Shown: in pieces, positions 9,572 through 18,456 of the stretch
Layout of the letters: each line of letters opens with the position of its first letter
Position numbering within the stretch: the stretch's first letter is position 1
Source: G942493375 sp942493375
GTDB lineage: Bacteria; Armatimonadota; UBA5829
DNA: 64,000 nucleotides
Reading direction: 5' to 3'
Assembly (NCBI GenBank): GCA_942493375.1
Contig: OW818698.1
Span: 4,278,001 to 4,342,000 of the forward strand
Notes under the pieces: generated by a model
Told to the model about the DNA's origin: nothing
Databases searched by the model: none
The model's input: the letters and a program-made list of their open reading frames with translations, nothing else
Program-made: the position numbers and the translations under genes

Positions 9572-11896
9572 ATGCGATTATCAGAAATAGTTACGCTAAT
9601 AATGTTAGCTATTATGGCTGTGTCTAGCAGCCCATCTGTCGGCTTACCTCAGAATTTAAAGCTGGCTAGTAATAGCAAGGCTACGGCCGTAATAGTTGTG
9701 AATCCTGCTGCGACAGCTCCTGAAAAGTTTGCTGCTGAGGAGTTGAAGAGCTATCTAGGGAAGATTACGGGCGGTAAATTTCAGACAGTAAACTTCCCGG
9801 AGCAGAATAAAGTATGCATACTTGTCGGACAATCTCCTGAAGTCAGGAATTTGCTTCCTGGAATAAAGTGGGATGCATTAAAGCCTGACACGATTATCAT
9901 TAAGGTTGTGGGTAATAAGCTGATACTTGCTGGGGATCGTCCAAGAGGAACTGTTTATGCGGTCTATACATTCCTGGAAGAGCAATTGGGATGTAAATGG
10001 TGGACTCAGACCGACTCTTATGTTCCTAAGAAAAGAGACATAGCTGTTAAATCAGCTTTGAACAAGGTTTATGCTCCTCCTTTTCATTACCGTGCGATGC
10101 TTTATAAGTTCATGGAGCGGGAACCCGGGCCGTTTGGAGCGAGGCTTAAGCTCAATGGAGATTTTCCAACACCGGGTGATCTTTACGGCGGGCACCAATC
10201 TACTATAAAGATGGGGCATTCGTTCCACTATATACTACCTCCAGCTACTTATTTTGGTCCTCATCCTGAATGGTATGGGCTGTATAACGGAGTCCGCTGC
10301 GCGATTATTGCCGGTGGGCGTCCGAACCAAATGTGCCTTTCGAATGTGGAGATGCGTAAGGAACTGGTGAAACGAGCGCTGGAACTCATTAAGGCTGATC
10401 CCAGCGCAGGAGTTATATCTATAGGGCAGGAGGATGGCACTGCTCCTTGCAGCTGTGCGGATTGCCTGGCGCTGGATACAAAACTCGGTGGTCAGACGGG
10501 AACGCTGTTATGGTTCGTAAACAATGCTGCAGATGAAATCAAGAAAGTTTACCCGAAGATTATGGTAGAGACGCTGGCCTATCAGTGGTCGATAAATCCT
10601 CCGACGATACCGACTAAGACCAGAGATAATGTGTCTATTCGGGTAACTACAATAAATGCTGAGTTCGCTACTCCCTGGAATTCTCCTCGTAATGTTGCAT
10701 TCAATAAACTGGTTCAGGATTGGAAGAAAGTAACTTCAAATCTTGCGATCTATGATTACCCGTTTAATTACCACAACCTGCTGATCTCATTTCCTATCTG
10801 GAATGCGATGGGGGCAAATGTCCGGTATTATGCTGCCAATAATGTTACATCGGTCATGTATCAAGGTGATGATTACAACGACGAAGCCAATTTCATAAGA
10901 CTGAGAGCGTGGCTATTAGCCCATTTTATGTGGGACCCAACAGTCAATCAAGAACAGATAATGCGGCAATTTTTGAATGGGTATTATGGAGCAGCGGGAC
11001 CTTACCTTGAGAAATATATAAACCTTACTGCTCAGGCAGCGTTGCAAAATACTACATTTATGGCTTGTTGGAGCGATGATGTCTGTTTCCTGACTCCCGC
11101 ACAGCTCAAATTGGGGAAGACGTTATTTGATAAAGCGGAAGCTGCGGTTGCTGGAAACAAGATATTACTTAATCGGGTGAAGGTTGAACGGCTGGGGTTC
11201 GATCAACAGCTTCTTCTAAGTCGGCTTGTGATGCCCGAGGTTCAGACGTTTGTTTCTGATGCGTATAGAGATGACCGTGCGCGAAAGTTTATTGACCTAT
11301 CGAAGTCCAGTGGAAATGACTTTATCGGTGAGGGTGTTAAGCTTCGGAGCGATTACTTTGACATACTTACCGGGAGAAAAGAGGTCAATGCATATGGGCA
11401 GTTGCTGCCTGCGACCCGTAAGCCTGCATCGATTCCGGCAGCGTGTGCGGGATTATCAACTAAAGACTGGAGCGATGTTCAGGAAGCTCAGTTTATGCCG
11501 GGGTCTGTTTGTAGTGCGATTGAGGATCCGGAAGCATCGAACGGAGTAGCCATAAAACTTTCAGCCGGACCCAATGACTGGGCGCTTCAAGCTCCAGTCT
11601 TTTCTCGCAACTGTATAAAGCCTGCTGCTGATCTTTATATAAGTCTAAAGCTGGATGCTATACAAGTGAGTGGTCCTGCTTTTGCTATAAAAGTCTATAA
11701 TCTGGCTACAGGTGAATATGCATTGAACCGGACAGTGGATATTAAAGAATTTGCCGGGAGTTCAGGATATACAGAGATCAAGATTGGGACGTTTAAGCCG
11801 TCGGAGGCACAGTATATAGTGTTTGTGCCCTTAGACAACGAGGTGGGAGTTCGTAGTTTTGCTGTGGACAGGTTTTTCTTTGTGAAAGGTAAGTAA
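9572..11896 (+). CDS. secreted DUF4838 protein with C-terminal sandwich domain
   Basis: Paralogue of the gene at 2123: signal peptide (about 1-24), alpha/beta N-domain with RGTVYAVYTFLEEQLGCKWW near residues 129-148, and a TIM-barrel region carrying the same C-x-C-x2-C cluster (C293, C295, C298). At 774 residues it is about 165 longer than that paralogue. The extra part, from about 630 on, is beta-rich and looks like a carbohydrate-binding or jelly-roll module. It begins only 19 bases after the SEC-C gene. Probably a secreted glycosidase; substrate and activity are not predictable. The shared cysteine cluster could bind metal or form disulfides. Confidence 0.85.
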   Translation: MRLSEIVTLIMLAIMAVSSSPSVGLPQNLKLASNSKATAVIVVNPAATAPEKFAAEELKSYLGKITGGKFQTVNFPEQNKVCILVGQSPEVRNLLPGIKWDALKPDTIIIKVVGNKLILAGDRPRGTVYAVYTFLEEQLGCKWWTQTDSYVPKKRDIAVKSALNKVYAPPFHYRAMLYKFMEREPGPFGARLKLNGDFPTPGDLYGGHQSTIKMGHSFHYILPPATYFGPHPEWYGLYNGVRCAIIAGGRPNQMCLSNVEMRKELVKRALELIKADPSAGVISIGQEDGTAPCSCADCLALDTKLGGQTGTLLWFVNNAADEIKKVYPKIMVETLAYQWSINPPTIPTKTRDNVSIRVTTINAEFATPWNSPRNVAFNKLVQDWKKVTSNLAIYDYPFNYHNLLISFPIWNAMGANVRYYAANNVTSVMYQGDDYNDEANFIRLRAWLLAHFMWDPTVNQEQIMRQFLNGYYGAAGPYLEKYINLTAQAALQNTTFMACWSDDVCFLTPAQLKLGKTLFDKAEAAVAGNKILLNRVKVERLGFDQQLLLSRLVMPEVQTFVSDAYRDDRARKFIDLSKSSGNDFIGEGVKLRSDYFDILTGRKEVNAYGQLLPATRKPASIPAACAGLSTKDWSDVQEAQFMPGSVCSAIEDPEASNGVAIKLSAGPNDWALQAPVFSRNCIKPAADLYISLKLDAIQVSGPAFAIKVYNLATGEYALNRTVDIKEFAGSSGYTEIKIGTFKPSEAQYIVFVPLDNEVGVRSFAVDRFFFVKGK

Positions 11897-11967
11897 GGAT
11901 GTGCAATTGAATTGACAGTATAGCGGTACATGAACATAATGGACAAACGTGTTCGAGGAGTTTGTAA

Positions 11968-12261
11968 ATGGTAACTGCATCGATTTCGAGATTGAAAGCG
12001 AAAATGCATGAGTATATTGCGTTAGTGAAATCAGGTGAGGATATAATGGTCACTCAACGAGGGAAAGCAGTGGCGAGAATTATGCCAATAGACGCAATAT
12101 CCGACTTCGATGCAAAACGTATGGAACTCTCCTGTCGTGGTATCTTAAAGTTGGGCAAAGGTCACATCTCGGATGAACTACTGAAGGATCTACCTGTTGT
12201 AAATTTATCTGATGAGGATATTTACAGGATTTCAGAATGGGAGCGCGCAGAATCCAGTTGA
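11968..12261 (+). CDS. orphan Phd/YefM-family antitoxin
   Basis: A 97-residue protein with the Phd/YefM N-terminal fold: the opening helix of the ISRLKAKMHEYIALVKSGE type and the strand VTQRGKAVARIMPI are diagnostic. Such antitoxins bind DNA through the N-terminal domain and neutralise a PIN (VapC) or Doc/YoeB toxin with the C-terminal tail. No toxin gene follows: the next 134 bases hold a short repeat and then an esterase. It is related in layout to the complete pair at 60657-61369, so it may be a solitary antitoxin left after toxin loss, or act as an anti-addiction protein. The identity is clear; its present role is inferred. Confidence 0.85.
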   Translation: MVTASISRLKAKMHEYIALVKSGEDIMVTQRGKAVARIMPIDAISDFDAKRMELSCRGILKLGKGHISDELLKDLPVVNLSDEDIYRISEWERAESS

Positions 12262-12310
12262 TTGTAATATTTCAAATGCCAAGGTTCTGAATTCCTCCTG
12301 CTATGGACAC

Positions 12311-12335
12311 CCTTCGACAAGCTCAGGGTGAACGG
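12311..12335. repeat. REP-like intergenic element (CCTTCGACAAGCTCAGGGTG type)
   Basis: A 25-base stretch between the orphan antitoxin and the esterase matches a REP-like intergenic motif that I recall from many unrelated bacterial genomes. A diverged relative may lie at 30273-30289 (GCTCAGGATGAACGG). I cannot confirm the genome-wide copy number. Confidence 0.5.
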
Positions 12336-12395
12336 ATTGTTGGAATTGTAAACTAGTATCTTCATTGATATTTGTGAATACGAAGGACGCTGATT

Positions 12396-13274
12396 ATGCT
12401 CTCATTAGTAAAGCAAGCTGCTATTATTGTTTCGGTTTTGGTCTGTATCGGTTTTACTGCTGTTTCGTGTGCGGGTGAAGGGACGGGTTCGGTTATAAAG
12501 AATATTGCTTATAAGAGTGGGAAGAGGCTTTCGGGTTATGAGCGGGAGCGGTGTGTGCTGGACCTTTATCTGCCGGAATCTAAGAAAGACTGCCCGGTGG
12601 TTGTGTGGTTTCATGGCGGAGGACTTGAGGGTGGTTCGAAGGATGATGCTGCGGAGATTGGAAAGTTCTTCGCTAAGAATGGAGTTGCTGCAGCGGTTGC
12701 CAGCTATAGATTATTTCCCAAGGCAAAGTATCCTGCATATGTAGATGATGCTGCAGCCAGCGTTGCATGGACAATTGAGCATATCGGGGAATATGGTATC
12801 GACCCGGACTGTCCTGTGTTTATATCCGGACATTCTGCGGGTGGGTACCTGGCAGCGATTGTTGGGATGAATTCGAAGTATCTGAGGAAGTATGGGGTTG
12901 ATTTGAAACGTATTGCGGGAGTTATCCCAGTGAGTGGGCAGGTATTTACTCATTTCACAATCCGCAAAGAAAGAAAGATTCCGAACCCCCAGAATACTCC
13001 GACTATTGATGATGCTGCACCCTGCTATTATGTCCGCAAGACTGTTCCTCCAATGCTGGCTATCTGCGGAGACAACGATTGGCCGGCAAGGGCTGAGGAG
13101 AACAAATACTTCATAGCGATGCTGAAAACTGTCGGGCATACTGATGCAAGTTACCAGGAGTTTGAAAATAGAGACCACGGAACGATAGTAGGTAAGATGC
13201 CTGAAGCGAATGATCCGGTGGGTAAGGTTATGTTGGACTTCATTTCAGGACATAAAACAACGAGTGTGAAATAG
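12396..13274 (+). CDS. secreted alpha/beta-hydrolase, carbohydrate esterase-like
   Basis: A 292-residue serine hydrolase with an N-terminal signal peptide (about 1-25). The oxyanion motif HGGG begins at H73, the nucleophile elbow GHSAG has S147, an aspartate lies at D226 or D228 (GDND), and the histidine is H261 (RDHG), giving a complete triad. This is the arrangement of BD-FAE/carboxylesterase-type enzymes that remove acetyl or feruloyl groups from plant or algal polysaccharides. In this setting, removal of ester groups before lyase action is a reasonable inference. A beta-helix gene follows 54 bases downstream, probably in the same transcript. Confidence 0.88.
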   Translation: MLSLVKQAAIIVSVLVCIGFTAVSCAGEGTGSVIKNIAYKSGKRLSGYERERCVLDLYLPESKKDCPVVVWFHGGGLEGGSKDDAAEIGKFFAKNGVAAAVASYRLFPKAKYPAYVDDAAASVAWTIEHIGEYGIDPDCPVFISGHSAGGYLAAIVGMNSKYLRKYGVDLKRIAGVIPVSGQVFTHFTIRKERKIPNPQNTPTIDDAAPCYYVRKTVPPMLAICGDNDWPARAEENKYFIAMLKTVGHTDASYQEFENRDHGTIVGKMPEANDPVGKVMLDFISGHKTTSVK

Positions 13275-13328
13275 TTGATTACGAGAAAGCTGTTTGAATA
13301 TTACAGATGCTTAGGGTGGGGGTGTGAT

Positions 13329-14588
13329 TTGAATATACATGTATTTGGATTTGTTCTGGGACTACTGATGCTTGCTTGCGTTGCTAATGCTGCCGGGGTT
13401 GATGTCAGGCAGTTCGGTGCTAAAGGCGATGGGACAGTAGATGATTCTGCTGCTATCCAGAAAGCTTTGGATTCTGTCAAAGACAAGGGAGGTATAGTGG
13501 AGCTGGGTGTAGGCACTTTCCGGTTGGATAACCCGATCAACATTCCGGAGGGAGTTACCCTTACCGGAGTCTGGGAAGCACCGCACCAGGCAATGCTTAC
13601 AAAGGGCACTGCAATTCATATTTATGCAGGGAAAGGTGATGAGAACGGCACCCCGGCGATTTCATTGAACCCATCCAGCGTAATTAAGGGTATCACATTC
13701 TACTATCCTGAACAGAAGATTCCGGATGTTATAAAATATCCATGGACAATCCGGGGCACAGGATTGCATTGCAGCATCATTGACTGTACGTTTGTTAATC
13801 CCTACAGGATGATAGATTTTGCAACCAACTGGCATGAGCTTCATTACATTCGCAATGTTTTTGGATGTCCACTTAAAGCCGGGGTCTCGATCGACAAGTG
13901 CAGCGATATTGGACGCATAGAGAATGTGCATTTTAACCCCAACTACTGGTCCAGAAGCGGGGTGGCGGATCCTCCCGGGGAGACTGCACTCATTAAGTTC
14001 CTGGGGCAGAACCTGATTGCCTTTGAATTTGGTCGGACTGACTGGGAGTATGTGATCAACACGTTTGTGTTCGGCGCCAAGATCGGGTACAGATTTTATG
14101 AGAGCAAAGACGGGACAGTCAATGGCAACTTCCTGGGGATCGGAGCGGACTGGTGCGGTCGGGCGGTAATGGTTGAGGAATGCCAGGTGCCTGGACTGTT
14201 GATAACCAATGGGGAGTTTGTCGGTGGAGATGGGACTGATTCCTTTATGGAGGTTGCATCGACTAACACCGGAGTTGTCCAATTCTCCAACTGTTCATTC
14301 TGGGGGCCATGCCCAACAGTTGGGAAGCTGGATGGCAAAGGGACAGTCAGCCTGAACCAGTGTAACTTCCACAACTATGGCAAACCTGCCCATGCGTTTA
14401 CACTGGAATGTAAAGGCGGAGATATTACGATCCAGGGGTGCAGGTTTGGCAATGACCGGCCTGATATCAAACTGGGGAAGAATGTGAAGACGGCTATAAT
14501 ATCGACTAACAGGTTCTTGAAGAAGAAAGAGATTCTGAACGACTGTAAAGGCGAAGTAGCTGAAGGGCTGAATGTAGTTACCAAGTAG
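13329..14588 (+). CDS. secreted pectate-lyase-like beta-helix protein
   Basis: Residues after the signal peptide open with VDVRQFGAKGDGTVDDSAAIQKAL, the classic entry strand of the pectate lyase superfamily 3 / GH28-like right-handed beta-helix. The rest is a ladder of short strands ending in repeated N-C-x-F rungs. It is a close paralogue of the N-terminal part of the protein at 51721. The start is placed at TTG 13329, which yields a clean signal peptide and follows a purine-rich AGGGTGGGGG. A TTG at 13275, directly abutting the upstream stop, would add a hydrophilic leader and lacks a ribosome site. Likely a secreted polysaccharide lyase or hydrolase; catalytic residues are not obvious. Confidence 0.82.
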   Translation: MNIHVFGFVLGLLMLACVANAAGVDVRQFGAKGDGTVDDSAAIQKALDSVKDKGGIVELGVGTFRLDNPINIPEGVTLTGVWEAPHQAMLTKGTAIHIYAGKGDENGTPAISLNPSSVIKGITFYYPEQKIPDVIKYPWTIRGTGLHCSIIDCTFVNPYRMIDFATNWHELHYIRNVFGCPLKAGVSIDKCSDIGRIENVHFNPNYWSRSGVADPPGETALIKFLGQNLIAFEFGRTDWEYVINTFVFGAKIGYRFYESKDGTVNGNFLGIGADWCGRAVMVEECQVPGLLITNGEFVGGDGTDSFMEVASTNTGVVQFSNCSFWGPCPTVGKLDGKGTVSLNQCNFHNYGKPAHAFTLECKGGDITIQGCRFGNDRPDIKLGKNVKTAIISTNRFLKKKEILNDCKGEVAEGLNVVTK

Positions 14589-14597
14589 ATTTTTATA

Positions 14598-14616
14598 AAC
14601 CACGGAATACACGGAA
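14598..14616. repeat. AACCACGGAATACACGGAA intergenic repeat
   Basis: This short direct repeat recurs, slightly altered, at 55900-55917 and partly at 6277-6288. Here it overlaps an imperfect inverted repeat (CACGGAAAAGGAA near 14609 with TTCCTTTTCGTG near 14645), which could act as a terminator for the beta-helix gene. Confidence 0.5.
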
Positions 14617-14696
14617 AAGGAAGGAATGAGTATGAAATATGTGTTTCCTTTTCGTGTGACCAGACTGAGCTTTTATATCAAGTGGGAGAGAATGTG

Positions 14697-15791
14697 ATGA
14701 CCTTGAGAGAACGGTTTATGGCGCTTATGCAGGGTGAGACTCCTGACGTCTTGCCTCTGCTTGCGGATCTTTCATACTGGTGGACAGCTCAGCAGGTGCA
14801 GGGGAAGCTTGATAGTAAATATCTGGGTGATGAAGGCTATCGACGTCTGCATGAGGATCTGGGTGTTGTATTCTATTACGACTATGAGTTTGGCAGAATT
14901 TGGGACGTTTCATATGATGGTGTTGAAACGGAGAATATGACAGATGGTCTGGATACTGTGCAGTGTATCCGGACTAGCAGCGGGGAATTGAGGGCCAAAC
15001 AACGTTATATACCATCCAGTTATTCAAGTGCCCATGTTGAATACTTAGTCAAGGAACCGGCTGATCTCAAAATTGCTTGTGAATATATAGAATCTGCAAG
15101 GCATGTTCCACGTTTTGAAGCATATAGTGATAGGTGTAAACAGATTGGTGAGTCAGGAGTGTCATGTGCAATACTCCCAAGGTCTCCTCTGGCTGTTTTG
15201 ATGGTGGAACTGGCTGGTGTGGAAGCAACTGCTTATATTTCAATGGATGCTCCTGATGAGTTGCAGCAGACACTCGATTGCATAGACAGATCACTGGACC
15301 CTGTGTTCGAACTGGCATGTGAGTCACCAGCAGAGATTTTCCATTTCACAGACAATCTGTCATCAGAGAACGTGGGCAACATGTTCAACAAATATATGGC
15401 ACCTTACTATATTAAGCGCCTTGATCAGCTCCACAAGGCTGGAAAGAGAGCGGCATCGCATCTGGATGGGACTATTAGGGGGCTTCTTGGACCGTTGTCG
15501 GCAACTGGGATTGATGCAGTAGAGGCACTTACTCCTATGCCAGTCGGTGATGTGGGTTTAGCTGAACTGCGTGCAGAATCTGGATCGGACAGCGTTATCC
15601 TGTGGGGAGGTCTGCCAGGGGCGTTGTTCTCTCCCTGTTATGGGCAAAAACAGATTGAACAGCAGGTGGACGATATCCTAATGATATTTGGTCGCACTGG
15701 CAGGTTTATACCAGGCACAGCGGACCAGGTGCCTCCGGATGCAGATATCGAACTTGTGAAGATAGCAGCGGAGAGACTGGCAAATGGATGA
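14697..15791 (+). CDS. uroporphyrinogen decarboxylase (URO-D) superfamily protein
   Basis: A 364-residue cytoplasmic protein of the URO-D fold. Support includes the N-terminal RERFMALMQGE helix and a C-terminal WGGLPG strand-loop after an EALTPMP segment. True heme-pathway HemE enzymes carry a highly conserved N-terminal arginine/aspartate signature that is not evident here. The protein therefore resembles the broader group including corrinoid-dependent methyltransferases (MtaA/CmuA type) and many uncharacterised members. ATG 14697 follows GGGAGAG (14684-14690); an upstream GTG at 14682 would overlap this site. It precedes a cytoplasmic DUF4838 gene. Substrate unknown; no corrinoid-binding partner is seen nearby. 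Confidence 0.82.
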   Translation: MTLRERFMALMQGETPDVLPLLADLSYWWTAQQVQGKLDSKYLGDEGYRRLHEDLGVVFYYDYEFGRIWDVSYDGVETENMTDGLDTVQCIRTSSGELRAKQRYIPSSYSSAHVEYLVKEPADLKIACEYIESARHVPRFEAYSDRCKQIGESGVSCAILPRSPLAVLMVELAGVEATAYISMDAPDELQQTLDCIDRSLDPVFELACESPAEIFHFTDNLSSENVGNMFNKYMAPYYIKRLDQLHKAGKRAASHLDGTIRGLLGPLSATGIDAVEALTPMPVGDVGLAELRAESGSDSVILWGGLPGALFSPCYGQKQIEQQVDDILMIFGRTGRFIPGTADQVPPDADIELVKIAAERLANG

Positions 15792-15800
15792 TTTTATATC

Positions 15801-15827
15801 TCACGCGGAGACGCGGAGGACGCGGAG
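15801..15827. repeat. ACGCGGAG short tandem repeat
   Basis: Three spaced copies of ACGCGGAG follow one another behind the URO-D gene. The form is that of the short-period intergenic repeats also seen at 55985-56016. No gene fits in 15792-15973 apart from the ribosome site of the next gene. Confidence 0.55.
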
Positions 15828-15973
15828 ATTATAAGAGGAGAGGTGTTTGGCTCATCTAATATTTTTAGCGCTGCGGCTTTTGCCAGGACAATTGCAATCA
15901 TTACTATATGCTTCTGACGAGTATTATACTGTGAGGGATACATATACCTGCATGTGATTCGAGGGGATGGATT

Positions 15974-18328
15974 ATGTCTTTGTTCCGATTGAAAGATGCA
16001 AAGTGGTTCTTTGGGGAGTCTCCGGATGAGGTATTATTGTGGGCATCCGGTGAAGCTGATCGGCTTCTTGGAAAACTGACTGGCGAATCTATGGGTATTA
16101 ACCATGCGACTGATGGTATTCAGGTGATCGTTGGTTCCCCTCAGAATAATTCACTGGTTAGGGCTGCTGATTTACCGGAGCTAAAGGATGACATATGCCT
16201 GGGACCGGATGACTATATTATACGTAATTCAACAAATGGGGATAGGACTGTTCATTATATTGCCGGTAGAAATGACCGTGCGGCTATGTATGGATTATTT
16301 GCATTTTTTGAGGAGCTTGGGTGTAAGTTTCTGCTGAGCAGGGATGTTTTACCTGCAAAGAATCCGGATTTGATGGTTCCTCCGATTGATATCGTTGGGC
16401 GGACAGAGTGCACGTGCCGTGGGATTTGGCTGAGTTCGCTGGCTGTGACGATTGGTGTGATGTCACTGCTGGACTATGAGCGGATGTTTACCCAGATGGC
16501 GAAAATGCGGATGAACCGGGTGGTCTACTATCCGTTTGAGAATGAACCGTTTATTGATTATTACTATGCCGGTGAACGTAAGCTGGTTGGAGATACGACG
16601 TATCCGGAGTCCGGTTATGTATCACTTGGCAGGCAGGATATCGGTTCATATCGGGTAGAGGATATGGTTGTCGGTAAAGAGTTGTTCGACCGGAAGTGGG
16701 TGGCTCCAGCGGAGTTTCAGGATGTCCATTCATCAGCAGAGGCTCTGGATACCGGCAAAGATTTTATGCGGCAGTTAATTCGGATGGCGAAAGAGCGGGG
16801 GATGGGGAGCTGGCTGTCATTTGATTCTGCATTTGTATCACTTAATATGGCCAAGTACCTGAGGCCAATGCCCAGACCGGTAGAACTGTATTCTGCACTG
16901 GTCAGTTTTACAGACCCGGTAGCAAATGAGATTAATAAGAATAGGATTGAGAATATTATTGAGTCCTATCCTGAACTGGAGGGGATTCTGTTTCAGATTA
17001 CTGAAGGGTTTTATGAGGACCGATATCCGGAGAGCCAGGCTGTCATTGAGCGCGAGTGGGAAAACTATGCCCAGCCGCTGGCGATGATGCGGGAACATTG
17101 GGGGAAGCACTGGGTCGGGACTGAGCGACAGGACATGGCGATGCGCTCGGACATCGGGTTTGTGGAACTGATGAAACATAGCCTCGAAGCTGCACGGTCA
17201 TTTGATTCACACCTGAAGCTGGGTGTATTGACAGTGTGCAAGGCTTATCTGCTTACTCATTTGCATAAGATACTCCCTACGGATGTTGCTTTTGTGGACA
17301 TCGAATCTCAGTCCCTTTGGACGGTGGATGGTGCTCCTCTGCACCTATTCCAGCAGATAGAGGGACGGGAATGTGCATTGATACCGAGGGCATATGATGA
17401 TGGTTCATTTGCCGGGTTACAGTGCAATCTGAGGCTGTATGAGCGGGATGGTTTCCTGGCATCCCATCGGAAGAACGGGACCAACGGCTTAATCATCCAG
17501 ACCAGCCATATATCGGGCAATGATCATAATTTTAGATATCTGGCAGAAGGCATGTGGCGTGAAGATTTGACGCCGGAAGTGTTTTACCGGGAATATGCTA
17601 AAGCAGTATTCGGAGAAAAAGTGACTCCACAGGTGATTGAGGCTTTCGATATATTAGAAGAGAACGAAAGATTTCTTGGCGGACGTGGTCTTCACAATAT
17701 GCCATATACATTTACACCTCCTGAGATGACTCTGTTGATGGTATTGAAGAAACATTCGAAACCTTTTATGGAGGCTGGATTGGATGATGAAACCATACGA
17801 TATTTTTATGCAAGAGCAGAGAAAATCCAGAAAGCCAAAGAGTCTTTGGCACGTGCACTGGATGCATTTAGTCGTGCATCAGATTTGTGCGAAGATCCGG
17901 GTAAAGCCGAACTGGAATATCTCAAGTGCAAGACAATTGCATATTCCAGGCACTTTGAGACATTAATCCTGTATCGAGATACGTATTCTGAGTATGTCAG
18001 TGCATTCAAAATTCTGAAGCAGGGAGTTCCGGTATTTCGGGAGGCGTTTAAGCGGGTTGTCTCACTCTCTGAACGTGTTGAAAAGAGCGCCACATCTGCA
18101 GCTGAGGGTTTTACCTGTTGCAACTTACACCCGACGGATTTAGGTGTTGTCTGGATGATGAATAAGCCGGTCATTACAGCCCAGGTGCTCCGACAGTACC
18201 TCGGAAATATCCAGGCCTATTTTGATGGCAGGGAATACTGGGACCCGGTAGAATGGCACAGACTGTCCGGGGCAAGTCCTTATCCTACTTATAGTATAGA
18301 GGGGATTGATACGCTGGTGTTGGGGTAG
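15974..18328 (+). CDS. cytoplasmic DUF4838-like / alpha-glucuronidase-like protein
   Basis: Third DUF4838-type protein of the window, 784 residues, but with no signal peptide. The N-domain is clear: QVIVGSPQNN, then GRNDRAAMYGLFAFFEELGCKFLL near residues 97-117, comparable to GH67/DUF4838 N-domains. The barrel region contains LEGILFQITEGF and a long helical tail. The C-x-C-x2-C cluster of the two secreted paralogues is missing. ATG 15974 follows a strong GAGGGGATGG. It probably acts on imported oligosaccharides, perhaps with the preceding URO-D family protein, which is an inference from position only. Confidence 0.78.
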   Translation: MSLFRLKDAKWFFGESPDEVLLWASGEADRLLGKLTGESMGINHATDGIQVIVGSPQNNSLVRAADLPELKDDICLGPDDYIIRNSTNGDRTVHYIAGRNDRAAMYGLFAFFEELGCKFLLSRDVLPAKNPDLMVPPIDIVGRTECTCRGIWLSSLAVTIGVMSLLDYERMFTQMAKMRMNRVVYYPFENEPFIDYYYAGERKLVGDTTYPESGYVSLGRQDIGSYRVEDMVVGKELFDRKWVAPAEFQDVHSSAEALDTGKDFMRQLIRMAKERGMGSWLSFDSAFVSLNMAKYLRPMPRPVELYSALVSFTDPVANEINKNRIENIIESYPELEGILFQITEGFYEDRYPESQAVIEREWENYAQPLAMMREHWGKHWVGTERQDMAMRSDIGFVELMKHSLEAARSFDSHLKLGVLTVCKAYLLTHLHKILPTDVAFVDIESQSLWTVDGAPLHLFQQIEGRECALIPRAYDDGSFAGLQCNLRLYERDGFLASHRKNGTNGLIIQTSHISGNDHNFRYLAEGMWREDLTPEVFYREYAKAVFGEKVTPQVIEAFDILEENERFLGGRGLHNMPYTFTPPEMTLLMVLKKHSKPFMEAGLDDETIRYFYARAEKIQKAKESLARALDAFSRASDLCEDPGKAELEYLKCKTIAYSRHFETLILYRDTYSEYVSAFKILKQGVPVFREAFKRVVSLSERVEKSATSAAEGFTCCNLHPTDLGVVWMMNKPVITAQVLRQYLGNIQAYFDGREYWDPVEWHRLSGASPYPTYSIEGIDTLVLG

Positions 18329-18456
18329 ATACTGGTAATTTAAAGTAATGCATGTTTTACTGGTGGGTTTAAGTACTATACTGATGTTAGTACAGGGTCT
18401 TATTTTGGCCGAAGTTGCTAAACTTCCCCCGAAATGCCCGGAATAGGACTCCCAGG

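Noticed and set aside
13275..13328. Longer N-terminus of the beta-helix protein
   Set aside because: It starts directly at the upstream stop with no ribosome site and would bury the signal peptide.
16284..18174. Minus-strand open frames opposite the third DUF4838 gene
   Set aside because: They are shadows of a long, motif-supported plus-strand gene.
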